Assembly (NCBI GenBank): GCA_036785705.1
Contig: JAWUZG010000056.1
Coordinates: 8,371,001-8,435,000 of the forward strand
Length of the DNA: 64,000 nucleotides
DNA from: Acanthornis magna
Lineage: Eukaryota; Chordata; Aves; Passeriformes; Acanthizidae
Direction: 5' to 3'
In this document: piece by piece, positions 52,801 through 61,420 of the stretch
How positions within the stretch are numbered: position 1 is the stretch's first letter
Layout: every line of letters begins with the position of its first letter
Translations under genes and position numbers: made by a program
The notes under the pieces: generated by a model
The model's database searches: none
What the model saw: only the letters and a program-made list of their open reading frames with translations
What the model was told of the DNA's origin: nothing

Positions 52801-55800
52801 AAATCCTAAAGGTTTGCTGAGGACAGTCTTCTATCCTTGCTACTACCTCCAGGACATTCACATGAGCAGGAACAGTTAAAAGGGAACTCTGGAAGTATCA
52901 TGGCAAGTAGTCCCACACCTACCATACGCTTCTCAGTCCATGTCTTTGCTCTGTGACACACATGCATCCAGAGACAGCCTTACCATCCAATATCTGAATC
53001 TCCAAGTCCCCAAAACTTACTCTTCTTAAATAAGATCCCACATTGGTTTAGCAGACTGGGAGTGGAAGAGGTAGGCAGGGCAAGTCCAAAAGTTTTTCTG
53101 AAAATACAGTTGTCTCAGTGAAAAAAGTATGTCTTTCAAACTGATAAGATACACTGTTCTTGGCAGAAAGTATTTTTTAATGAGTGTTCTGAAAATGGCT
53201 ATATTATGGGGAGATACATAGATATAGATATGTATAGAGATAGAGAGCATCCCTGGAAGTGTTCAAGGCCAGCTTGGATGGGGCTTTGAGCAACCTGGTG
53301 TAATGGAAGGTGTCCCTGCCCATGGCAGGGGTTTGGAACCAAACTATTTTTAAGGTCCCTTCCAACACAGGGCAGTCTGATTCTATAAGCACAGATACAG
53401 AAGTATCACTACTGCTGTGCCACAAGGTCTGCATTACAGAGAACAATCACCTTAGTATCAATTAAATGCATTTCTTTATCATTAGTAGTGGGTGAACATT
53501 CCTTTCTTCTAACTCTTTTCCAATTCCTGAAGTTCCATTCGGAGGAAAAGCTGTGGGGCAGCTGCAGCAGCAGCACTTAACTTGTGCAACACAAATCAAA
53601 TGACCTGCTCTACCCAGAGCTTCCTCTCTGACCTCGGGCACATCCCTCAGCCGCCTCGTGACTCGCCTACCCCTCTGCAAAGCTCCAAGGCATTCTTCTC
53701 AACACAAGAGAAAGACCTTTCAGAAAAAAATTTTTGAAGTGTTTATGTACAGTGATCACATAATAAGTAACAGAAATACCAACACTGAAATCCCTCCCTG
53801 AAAGCTAAGAGGGTTTTTTCCATGCTATTTCAAGACTGTCAGGCAAAAATATTTGTTTAAGAACAGATTCAGTTATGGGCTAGCCTACAAAACTAGATCA
53901 CTGAATATTTTGAATTGGAAGGGATCCACAAGGATCATCAAGTCCAACTCTTCAGTGAATGGCCCATATGGGGACTGAACCCACAACCTCGGCATCATTA
54001 GCACCCCGCTCTAGCCAACTGAGCAATCTAAACATTAAAGGAACACACCAAGGGTGCTTCATCCACAGAACATGCAAGAGTAAAACTAGGATGAGTGTTT
54101 ATAAATCTGGTATTCCTAAGGAAACACTGAAAACTGCCAAACAACTATTCCTAACCTGCTGGTCACTATCCTACCACAACATGTCAAGTGAACTTTAGCC
54201 AAGAAACTAAAAATAAACTCTAGTACTTGCTCAGAAAATAGTCAAAACATTCTATTTGTCATTCACATTGGAACCAGATTTCCCATTTTAAAAATCTTTC
54301 CTGTCTGGTTGTCTGCTCTTTCCCTTATTTGGGAGATTGATGTGAAAATACAAAAATCGTTCTTTATTGATAAGTCTCTTGCAGAATGGTCTCATTACAA
54401 TGATTTTTGTGATACTGTACTACATCATCACTCGTTAGGATTAGGAGAGAACAGTCTTTCACATCAGGTATTAAAAATAGAGATATAACTGATCAAAACA
54501 GTAAGCAAGTGACTCCCACCTGCAAGGCTGCCATTGCAAAATATTTCCTGTCAATTCCCAAAGATAATCCCTACCTTACTTTTACATCTAAGGTGGATTA
54601 GATAAAACTTGATTTCTTTAAATCTGTCCAGTAAAAATAGGGTATGTTGGGGTTGTTTGTTTATTTTAAATTTATTTTTAAACCTCCACAAGACACAACA
54701 CTCTTACCTAACTTAATGATTTTAGGGAAGTAATTTTAATTATTCTGCTTTATTTCGTTAGGTTCAAACAATTCAGAGATGCCCAAACTAGAAAGACAAC
54801 CTTAATTCTTCCTTTCCTGTTGCTCAGTCTCTTATACAGGTTATGATTACTATTGCTGTGACAGAGCAATTGCCTGATATATTTAATTATCATTTTCTGT
54901 ACAGCTCATAACAAGCTTAGCTTACCTGTAATGGTAAAATAAAGATACAGCATATCCTGTAATCATCAACGCATATGGGCGCATTTGAAAGTTAATTCCC
55001 TTTTCTGCTTACAGAACTTGGAGGGTGTCTGTTATTAAAAGGAATCAAAACTGCATTTCACATACCTTTTACATGCATTATACCTTAAAGACTTTTCTTG
55101 TGGAGTTTAGTCTGCTCCTACAGGTTTGTTTGGTCTATGGCGGTTGGGTTTTTTTAATCCTTTCAAGAAACTTGTTTCCGCAAAGAAACCTCTGTTTCCA
55201 GATTTTGCATTTTGTTCTGTAATGCACACACACATATATATGCCAACTCATCAAAACAGCAATTGAAAACTTAAAAACCTCAGTACAGCTATTTCAAAAT
55301 CATTCTGCAAGCATAATACATCCAATCCTCAGCATAACTTATATATTTCATTACAAAACAAGGCCCCATTTCCACTTTGGGGTAGAAAACAGAAAGCTCA
55401 AGTGTATTACCAACTAAACTAAATTAACTTCAACATATCGCTTCCTTATAGCATTTTACCAGTCTTTCAAAAATACTTCAAGAGCTCTGTGTTAAATAGG
55501 ATGTGTCCTCAGATGAGGGCAGTGAACTTCACCAAACTTAAAGCAAAAAGGGGAAACAAATGCACCAAGTCGGGCCAGACTGCTAACTAAACCAAAGCAT
55601 AAACAGAATTAACTGTCCAGCGTAATTCTCCAGACATCTCAGCACATTTCACAGATGGCTAGTGGACAAGTGAGCAAAACAAAAGAGCAACGCTAAGTAA
55701 TTTGTCCAAAGTGATCTAAGCAGACCTTTTTAGGACTATAGATTTCTCAGCTAGGAGGAAATGCTGGTGAAGATAGGCAGCAAAGTGCCTCCTCTTTTTG

Positions 55801-58800
55801 ATAAATGGCCTTCTTCCTTCATAGTGTAAAGAGAAAAAGTGGGAAAACAAGAACCAATCAATTCAGTATTAAGTAAAGGTGCTGCTAATTTCTCATTGCA
55901 CTCGACAAGCAGAAGGTATCTCCTACTGAAACTTACTATTTGTTCTAACAGAAAAAGCTCCTTTGGGGAGCTATAGAAACAATAATGCCAAATAAGCAGT
56001 TTGTTGGTGGTGGGTTTGGTTTTTCAAATACTGACGTTCTTAAGACTCAGTGGAAAATGCACCCAATAAGAAATGAAGTAAACTCCAGAATACAAGACAA
56101 GCTCCTTTTTGTTTCAGAAGCAAACAAGAAAATGCATAAAACAAAGTGCATGCAAATATATGTGAACACAATTTCTCAGAGATTTCACCCACACAGTACA
56201 AATGGAGTGCCAAGTGCACACGAACAGCACAAACAGGACTGATCATGCCACTGGTTTGTAACCACAGACAAGAAAGATTTGTCAAACACGAAAGGATTTG
56301 GGGGAAGGCTGCTACACTTTCCCTAATCCTTACAACAGAACACTTGTGATACAAGCTTATGCTTTAATTGCTCTCACATTACTGAGATTTATTCTAGTCC
56401 GCATCCTCTAAAACAAATTAGCGCCTTGCCACTGCCATCAGCAAATGCAGGGTCAGGCCTTAATACAAAATTCTATGTGGTTTGATCAGGCAATCTAAAA
56501 GCAAACACTGAAAGACCAAACTTATTTTTGAGTGCAACTTTTCAATGTTTATTCAACCTTTCATATCACAAAGCTAAACAAAGCTTTATTGAAATCAACC
56601 TTTGATAACCAAACTCAATTCTAAATATAAATCTAAGTCATGCTGAAACATCAGATTTTCAATCAGCTGCCTATTAATGGAAGCACACCCCTTCAAATGA
56701 AACCAAGATTTAGACAGAAGTCTCTTTTGTAGATATCCCTAGTTTCAATTTACAAAACATTTTGCAGTAGCTCATTACATATTTCAGTCCAACAATTACA
56801 AGTCTTTCAAGACAGCATATATACTGAAGAGCTCCTTTGTTTCCTATATAAAAGCTACTGTAGTCATCAACAGCTGCAAAGACAGAAGATGACACAAGCA
56901 GGAACAGACTGGTAAACTTTGTCCTATAGTTATAGCACTGTACGTTTAATCTTAGAAAAGTTTTTGTTCATTGTAGCTTAATGTCATTCAGCATTTTCCA
57001 TTAAATAGGATCTCTGTCATTCTGCTCTCAGAGAAGAACTCTTAGATATCAATCTCACCATTTACAGGGTGAGAAAATAGACACAGATGCCACATCTCAG
57101 AGGGCTATAATAAAATCAGCTGTTTTACTGTCTCAAAGTCTGGAAACAAGAAGTCTCATCCCAAATGTAAACTAAAAACATTGCTCAAACTTTGGGGTTT
57201 TTTTTAAGAAAAACAATCCTGTTTCTGAATTCTGGATTCCATAATTTAAACGCCATGTTAGTAGTAAGGCAAGTCACAGTTCATCTATTTTAAGATAAAC
57301 TTTACAAATATGGAAGTCATTGTTTCTATAATTAGTTGCTTCTAAGTGGCAGATACCTCAGGAATGGTAAATATGCAGTCCAACTGGAAACACCAGCAGC
57401 AGGCCATTTAGCGAAGCACAAAATTTAATCCTCCCTATTTACATTTAACATAGTAATTTCAACACAGCACTTAAAGCAAATACACGATGAAGTGAGTCTT
57501 TCCCTTTTCCCTCAGCTCATAAAAAGGGAATCGTGCATAATTCTGTTCCCTTTCACAGGATTAAGTACCATGATCAGAACATAACAAAGCTAAATATTTA
57601 ACATTTTTACCTATATATAGGAAACAAGCATGTGGCACAACATGACAAGTTGGCATGTTTAAACTCAAAGACAGAGTATTCTAAGAAAAAAGGGGGGGAA
57701 TAAAACTTAATACTTACACTTACTCAAAGACAAAAAAGCTACCAAAAGGATCCAAAAGGATCCTCTTCTTCCTCTTAAAATGCTACTTTATGGCACTTAA
57801 CAGTACAAACTTCTGAACTCTCACTATCCATATGAAGTAGTAATATTTTAATGCTTTGTAGACAGTGTACTAGAAGAATTAATCCAAACTATTTATGCAA
57901 ATCAGTTTCCTAATCTCCACAAACTAGTCAATGATAAGTAATTTTGTGCTCAAACAGTTATGATGCTCATGGAATCGTATCAATAACATTTAAATTCACC
58001 AGAGAACATATTCTAAAATAAGACAATACAAAATTCTCACAAAATCCAAACTGTTCTGCTCTTGCAAGGTTCAAGAGAAAGCAATGTGCAGGCAGTACAG
58101 GAAACCAGACATCTTCCAGTTTGCCTCATCTGAAAAGTCTGCTATGGGTAAGAAACAACGAAGGAAACTGGATAGGATAAAGAGCACAAAACATTGCTCT
58201 AGATCTACTTCTACGGCAACCATATTATCAAGCCACCTGTTGAGTGGTCAAGAATAGCAGAGGCAAGCAGAACAGGCGGTCTTTAAGCAATAATAAAACA
58301 AAACACAGGTCACTGATTTTGCAACTTCACCTGATTTCTCAACTATACTAAAGGAACCAAATGTCTTAATCACAGGGCAAGACAAAAATATAAGACTGAG
58401 AAAAATCAAAGCACAGCGGTACCTTCGAAAGGGGAAGTTGTTTCTCTTTAGTTTTCTATCATATTCTGCTCAAACAGAAAGAGCATCAGAGGTCATCTGC
58501 TGAGTTTTCTCTCTTGTAGGAAAATAACCGACACTTAACTGCTGAAACCCATACACTTCTTAAAGGGAACAATTTTGTGCTGGTGTAGACAGAAGTAAAC
58601 TTACACACCCACTACAAAAATCACAACTATTCCTATCATAAAATAATTGGTTTTAAACAGCTTTATTCTGTTTTCATCTATGTCAACTGCCAAAATATCA
58701 CTGAGCGTATTATAACAAGTAAAGTCATACCAGAATTTAGGTAACAGAAACCTTAAAAGCAATCCAAAAGTAGTATCTTTTTATCAATTACAGGTCCAAA

Positions 58801-60995
58801 TGATCTTGCGACATGAAATCTCATACTGATTCACTAAGCCAATGCCACAAAACTGTTTACCCATCAAAAGCATTTGTGATCTTCCTTTACTCTTGAAACA
58901 CCACACTAACATGGTACAATAGCCCTAGCTGCTCATATTCTAATTCCACAGTAGTTACTCCTATAAGCACATACAGTTCCTATACTGTGCCTGAGAGAGC
59001 ATTCTGGGGGAAAGGAAGTGAGAGTGAGTACTGCTAATGCACATTTGCAAGCTTTAACATTCATTTTTCAGATGTCATGCAGTACAGGTACAGAAAGGAG
59101 CCTAAATAAAGAAAAAATGAAATGGCTCCCAAAACTGATGCAACCCTACCAAACACTTACACTGGTAAAGATGATTACATTGAATTCTTACAGCACAAAA
59201 GGTTCAAACCCAAAGCATCAGGGAGTCTCCTAATCAATATGCTACTGTATAATTGGAAGACAAAAGCAACAAGATTGTTGAATCATTTTAGAAACTCATC
59301 AGGTATTCATTATTTGTCTGCCCATAAGCCTTACTAGTGGATAAGGAACCAACAGGACCAGATACGCTCCAAACAGAACAAACAAGAAGATGATTCCTGC
59401 TTCAGAGCTTAACTACACCTCCAAGTTAAAATACTGCACTTAGTTAAGACAATCACTCAGAATTAACACTTTATACTGTAAATAACACAACAACTCTCTG
59501 TGTTCATGAACTATTTTGACAGATAAAGGGAATGGTTTGATAAGGGCATGCGTGTGAACCTCCAGTACTGAAGAGCTCAAGCAACAAGGAATAAATATTT
59601 CACAAGTGTACTGTAGTACTAATTACAACTGAAACAAAGGGGGGGGGGGAACCAAACACCCCAAAATCCAAGATTTTAAAGCAAAAAGTACCACAGATTG
59701 GACTAATGTAAATTTTACAGAATAAGACCTGTTTTTCTACATGAAGGCAAATAAAAAGCATGAAAAACAGAAAGAATTTAAGAACATTATCACACCAGAA
59801 AGCCCAGGAAGCAAGCCACAGTGGGAGCCATACTGTAATAAGACACACTGTTCACTAACTTCCTTAGATATACGTACAGAATGAAAAGCAGTGTATCTTT
59901 AGAAAGTGCATTATTAGTCATTATCTACTTTGGTATAGGAACCTGTGTCATTTTATTCCTTAACCCTACTATTAGAACCCCTGGAAACGCCAAAGCTGAA
60001 AACTAGCAAACAAAGAGCTGTAAATCACCGATTTTCAACACATTCTGCTGAAACAGAAGCTTAAAAGTAGTATCAGGCTGTTACAGATGACATCATTCAA
60101 TTCAGAGAGATCTTTTAGGACTACCTCCTGATGATGAAATGTTTCATTGCACATATGTAACAAACCATACAAATTCTTAAGTCCCAGCTTAAGTTTTTTC
60201 ACACCTACACTTTAAAAGGTCTTAAGAATAATGCAAACTGATTACCTCGCAAAGCCAAGTTTAACACGGAAGAAAAAAATATAGCGACCTGTAGAATTAC
60301 TGAGCTACACCCACTTCTCTCCCACTCAGCTATGAGGAGACCATCAGCTGTATCCTATCACTGAAAACTTCAACCCGACCCTGACATTTACAGGATTTCA
60401 ACAAGAGTCACACCTCAATTGTGCTGCAAAGTTCTCAAAGAAACCTGTTTCTTTCTTAAGATACCAAGCCTCTACTAATGACCAGGCAAGTTTAAACTAA
60501 ATGTCACTAACTGCAATGATTCCCTAAGCTTGAAACAAAGCCTGAAGGAACAGCAGGGAGAAGACCAGAACCGGATTTCGAATTGCCCTGGAATTCCCAG
60601 GGGAGCCGCTCCCGGGCTCCCAGCTCCCCCGGACAGCCGGGCCGGGCGCGGCCTGACGCCTCTCGCCCGGGGAGGGGACGGCGCCAGCGGACGCACGCCG
60701 AGCTCCCGCTCCCAGCCGGGAGAACGCCCTGTCTGCAGCTCCCGAGGGCCGCTCTCCGCCGGGCCGGGGCGGCGGCCCTTCACGGCCGGTCCCGGCGCCC
60801 CTCACGGTCGGTGGCAGCGCCCCCCGCCCCGCAGGCCGCGAGCCGCGCCCCGCCCTGCCGTGCCGTGCCCTGCCCGCCGCTCCGCCGCTGCCGACGGCCC
60901 TGCCGGGGCTGACACGGCCGGGCCCTCTCCGCTCACCGCCGCCCCTCCCGCCGCGGCTGCTCGCGGTCCCCTCGCACCTTGTCCGCTTTGTCCAT
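37221..60995 (-). CDS. SECISBP2L: SECISBP2L, SECIS-binding protein 2-like, complete
   Basis: Paralogue of SBP2, the factor that binds SECIS elements in selenoprotein mRNAs; the L form binds RNA through the same L7Ae-type domain. Eighteen coding exons (60978-60995, 51640-51818, 50758-51082, 50501-50639, 49870-50099, 49760-49784, 48880-49013, 47367-47498, 46758-46838, 45751-45918, 45457-45598, 43611-43780, 42419-42551, 41278-41440, 40360-40580, 39555-39709, 38857-39076, 37221-37894) sum to 3,309 bases. That is 1,102 codons plus stop, with every phase consistent. Landmarks are the low-complexity N-terminus with QLMPAPCAQVMGFYHPFPTP (exon 3), RPTALKK/IILKE (residues about 575-586), the L7Ae domain (about 690-805) and an acidic C-terminus. 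SECISBP2 itself lacks this C-terminal acidic tail, so the L paralogue is favoured. Identification is from recalled family sequence. Confidence 0.97.
37517..37556. repeat. TCA/TCC trinucleotide tract inside exon 18
   Basis: Imperfect trinucleotide run encoding the Glu/Asp tract. Length change by triplets would alter only the acidic run. Confidence 0.7.
38857..39076 (-). CDS. SECISBP2L: SECISBP2L exon 17
   Basis: This 220-bp exon encodes DLFNKLVSLTEEARKAYRDM, then VAAMEQEQAEEALKNVKKAP and HHMGHSRNPSAASAISFCSV. It encodes a helical region after the RNA-binding fold. The donor is ATG/GTAAGT. Confidence 0.97.
39555..39709 (-). CDS. SECISBP2L: SECISBP2L exon 16 (L7Ae domain, second half)
   Basis: This 155-bp exon encodes GGLDEALYNVIAMAREQEIP, then FVFALGRKALGRCVNKLVPV and SVVGIFNYSGAE. 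FALGRKALGRCV is the characteristic L7Ae segment. The doubled ALGR comes from a near-exact repeat of 12 bases. The donor is GAG/GTGAGT. Confidence 0.98.
40360..40580 (-). CDS. SECISBP2L: SECISBP2L exon 15 (L7Ae domain, first half)
   Basis: This 221-bp exon encodes YCNQVLSKEIDECVTLLLQE, then LVSFQERIYQKDPTRAKARR and RLVMGLREVTKHMKLNKIKC with VIISPNCEKIQSK. This is the first part of the L7Ae/L30e RNA-binding fold that contacts the kink-turn of SECIS RNA. Confidence 0.98.
41278..41440 (-). CDS. SECISBP2L: SECISBP2L exon 14
   Basis: This 163-bp exon encodes the Ser/Pro-rich ETGLSMPSDTSLSPASQNSP, then YCMTPVSQGSPASSGIGSPM and ITKIHSKRFR. The last part starts the L7Ae region (HSKRFREYCNQ). Confidence 0.97.
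42419..42551 (-). CDS. SECISBP2L: SECISBP2L exon 13
   Basis: This 133-bp exon encodes IILKEREEKKGRLSADHSLL, then GSDEQKEAHLNLTADQSQEL and ASQE plus one base. IILKE is a motif of SBP2-family proteins. The donor GAAG/GTTGGT is weak. Confidence 0.95.
43611..43780 (-). CDS. SECISBP2L: SECISBP2L exon 12
   Basis: This 170-bp exon encodes VGSAAPFHTKESASRKSLTK through KRGKEREIAKLKRPTALKK, ending in phase 0. KRPTALKK opens the conserved KKIILKE motif completed by exon 13. Confidence 0.96.
45457..45598 (-). CDS. SECISBP2L: SECISBP2L exon 11
   Basis: This 142-bp exon encodes EALSKAAGKKSKTPVQLDLG, then DMLAALEKQQQAMKARQITN and TRPLSYT plus one base. The PVQLDLGDMLAALE block is shared with SBP2 (SECIS-interaction region). 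Confidence 0.96.
45751..45918 (-). CDS. SECISBP2L: SECISBP2L exon 10
   Basis: This 168-bp exon is phase 0 at both ends and encodes LDDLPENSPINIVQTPIPIT, then TSVPKRAKSQKKKALAAALA and TAQEYSEISMEQKKLQ. It is a basic stretch leading into an Ala-rich helix. The donor GTGTGT is unusual but acceptable. Confidence 0.95.
46474..46506 (+). mobile_element. CR1-like 3' terminal remnant
   Basis: The sequence GGTCCCTTCCAACTTGGGAC followed by AGTCTGTGAT resembles the last bases of avian CR1 LINEs. No CR1 body is visible upstream, so the call rests on about 30 bases. Confidence 0.4.
46560..46577. repeat. T homopolymer run
   Basis: About 18 T in a row on the plus strand, A on the transcribed SECISBP2L strand. 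No flanking duplication was recognised. Confidence 0.8.
46758..46838 (-). CDS. SECISBP2L: SECISBP2L exon 9
   Basis: This 81-bp exon encodes the acidic DEDEFPELNSDNGSSKSSIQ and QKISPKV. The end reads AAAGTAGTAAGT, so two GT donors lie 3 bases apart and the final Val may be optional. Confidence 0.92.
47367..47498 (-). CDS. SECISBP2L: SECISBP2L exon 8
   Basis: This 132-bp exon is phase 0 at both ends and encodes SGFRCRDHSTSSERRQSLQK and then RHEKPLAASQ...PLYFE. Skipping would keep the reading frame. The donor is GAG/GTACTG. Confidence 0.93.
48880..49013 (-). CDS. SECISBP2L: SECISBP2L exon 7
   Basis: This 134-bp exon encodes GTSLSAGISWTNVNSQATQK, then KPWTEKTQTFSRGGRQAEQR and NNPQ, in phase with the microexon. 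It ends in phase 0 at CAG/GTATAT. Confidence 0.95.
49686..49720. repeat. Direct repeat beside exon 6
   Basis: GCAAAATGCTACCCAG occurs at 49686-49701 and again at 49705-49720. It lies about 40 bases downstream of the microexon in transcript sense. Confidence 0.8.
49760..49784 (-). CDS. SECISBP2L: SECISBP2L exon 6 (25-base microexon)
   Basis: VVEPSMNT plus one base. The acceptor is TTTTTTTCTTTTCAG and the donor ACAA/GTAAGC. It is needed for frame: exon 5 ends in phase 0 and exon 7 requires one preceding base. The preceding intron is only 85 bases. Confidence 0.85.
49870..50099 (-). CDS. SECISBP2L: SECISBP2L exon 5
   Basis: This 230-bp exon encodes DFPSDIANKSLSESASTMLW, then KSKGRRRRTSHPAAESSSEQ and GASEADIDSDSGYCSPKHG. 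The basic KSKGRRRR run resembles a nuclear localisation signal. It ends in phase 0 at AAT/GTATGT. Confidence 0.95.
50501..50639 (-). CDS. SECISBP2L: SECISBP2L exon 4
   Basis: This 139-bp exon encodes QQQQLQMHIKNKRPPVKNVA and then TQKETSSSGP...SKIVLLVDASQQT. The acceptor reads AAAG/CAG, a NAGNAG tandem site that could drop one Gln. The donor is ACAG/GTAATT. Confidence 0.95.
50758..51082 (-). CDS. SECISBP2L: SECISBP2L exon 3
   Basis: This 325-bp exon encodes RQFPLYNNDIRWQQPNP..., a Pro/Tyr-rich low-complexity stretch with EYTYYQLMPAPCAQVMGFYH, then ECTERPNPSGQVFPLSTQRS, and ends PVIQK in phase 0. The donor is GTAAGT. Confidence 0.95.
51083..51639 (-). other. SECISBP2L intron 2
   Basis: A 557-bp intron. 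No repeat or additional exon was recognised in it. Confidence 0.75.
51640..51818 (-). CDS. SECISBP2L: SECISBP2L exon 2
   Basis: This 179-bp exon encodes NVKLSAEVEPFIPQKKGPET through PTPIPSYLITCYPFVQENPS and N, ending with two bases of Arg. The acceptor is CTTTTAAG and the donor AACAG/GTAATA. The conserved N-terminal block has no known fold. Confidence 0.96.
53212..53247. repeat. GATA-type microsatellite
   Basis: Imperfect GATA/TAGA repeats directly abut the truncated 5' side of the CR1 fragment. Confidence 0.6.
53249..53388 (+). mobile_element. CR1 LINE, 5'-truncated 3' end
   Basis: The sequence runs from CATCCCTGGAAGTGTTCAAG through TGTCCCTGCCCATGGCAGGG and AAGGTCCCTTCCAAC to TGATTCTATAA. 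This matches the 3' end of avian CR1 elements, including the terminal ATTCTAT motif. About 140 bases remain, which is typical of CR1 5' truncation. The open reading frames are lost. Confidence 0.9.
53893..54027 (-). mobile_element. tRNA-Ile-derived SINE with CR1-like tail (TguSINE1-like)
   Basis: On the minus strand the element opens ATTGCTCAGTTGGCTAGAG (A box, 54009-54027), then GTGCTAATGATGCC (tRNA-Ile-like anticodon arm). Next come GGTTCAGTCCC (B box, 53971-53981) and GGGCCATTCACTG. It continues into GATGATCCTTGTGGATCCCT and TCCAATTCAAAATATTCA, a CR1-type 3' end. This head-and-tail combination is that of zebra finch TguSINE1. It is diverged and not a functional tRNA gene. Confidence 0.75.
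60978..60995 (-). CDS. SECISBP2L: SECISBP2L exon 1 (six codons)
   Basis: ATG at 60993-60995 in the strong context GAGCCATGG encodes MDKADK, then the donor AAG/GTGCGA. Human begins similarly (MDRA). Phase 0 joins it to NVKLSAEVEPF in exon 2. The frame upstream is open but has no ATG. Confidence 0.88.
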
Positions 60996-61021
60996 GGCTC
61001 CAGCTGCGCCGGGCGGCGGCT

Positions 61022-61060
61022 CTAATGAGGGCGGCGGAGGGCCCGGGCCGCCTCCCCCAT
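61022..61060 (-). other. Upstream ORF before SECISBP2L
   Basis: ATG at 61058-61060 in the strong context GCGCCATGG opens 12 codons (MGEAARALRRPH) and stops with TAG at 61022-61024. That is 26 bases before the main ATG and in another frame. It acts only if transcription starts upstream of 61,060, which is likely but not shown. Confidence 0.45.
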
Positions 61061-61420
61061 GGCGCTGCTTCCCCCGCCGCGCTCCGCACACGCCCGGAGC
61101 GGCGCCGGCCCCGCTCGCGGTTATCACGGGAACCGGGACCGGCTACGCCACGGCCGGGGCGGGACGGGCGGCGGGGAGGGACCAGCTGGGACGGAAGCCG
61201 GGCGGGCTCAGGCCGGGAACGCCTTCGCTCCCCCCCGCGGCGGGCGTTCCCCTCCCGCGTTCTGGCCACCCGAAAACAAACGAGGCCGTGGCTCAAGCGT
61301 TGCAGAAACCCGCGGGAATAAGCGCGGAGAGCGTTGTTCCCCCCGCCCGGGGCCGTTCCGCCCGCGGCGAGCGAGGGCGGCAGGTGCGCTGCGGGCCCGG
61401 CTGCTCAGGGGCGGCGCTGG

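Larger units (their letters stand above)
51819..60977 (-). other. SECISBP2L intron 1
   Basis: A 9.2-kb AT-rich intron between the CpG-island first exon and exon 2. It carries a GATA-like microsatellite, a CR1 3' end and a tRNA-derived SINE at 53,210-54,030. A G10 run occurs near 59,640. No coding exon was recognised. Confidence 0.75.
60570..61420. promoter_or_regulatory. CpG island, SECISBP2L promoter
   Basis: Very GC-rich, CpG-dense sequence spanning SECISBP2L exon 1, flanked on both sides by AT-rich DNA. No TATA box was seen upstream of the start codon, as is usual for a broad CpG-island promoter. Long open frames inside it on both strands reflect the scarcity of stop codons in GC-rich sequence. 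Confidence 0.85.

Noticed and set aside
53951..54027. Functional tRNA-Ile gene
   Set aside because: The tRNA-like part is diverged and runs directly into a CR1-type tail, so it is a SINE head, not a tRNA gene.
60530..61321. 263-codon plus-strand open frame across the SECISBP2L CpG island
   Set aside because: Pro/Arg/Ala-rich low-complexity product expected from stop-poor GC-rich DNA; antisense to exon 1 and with no recognisable motif.
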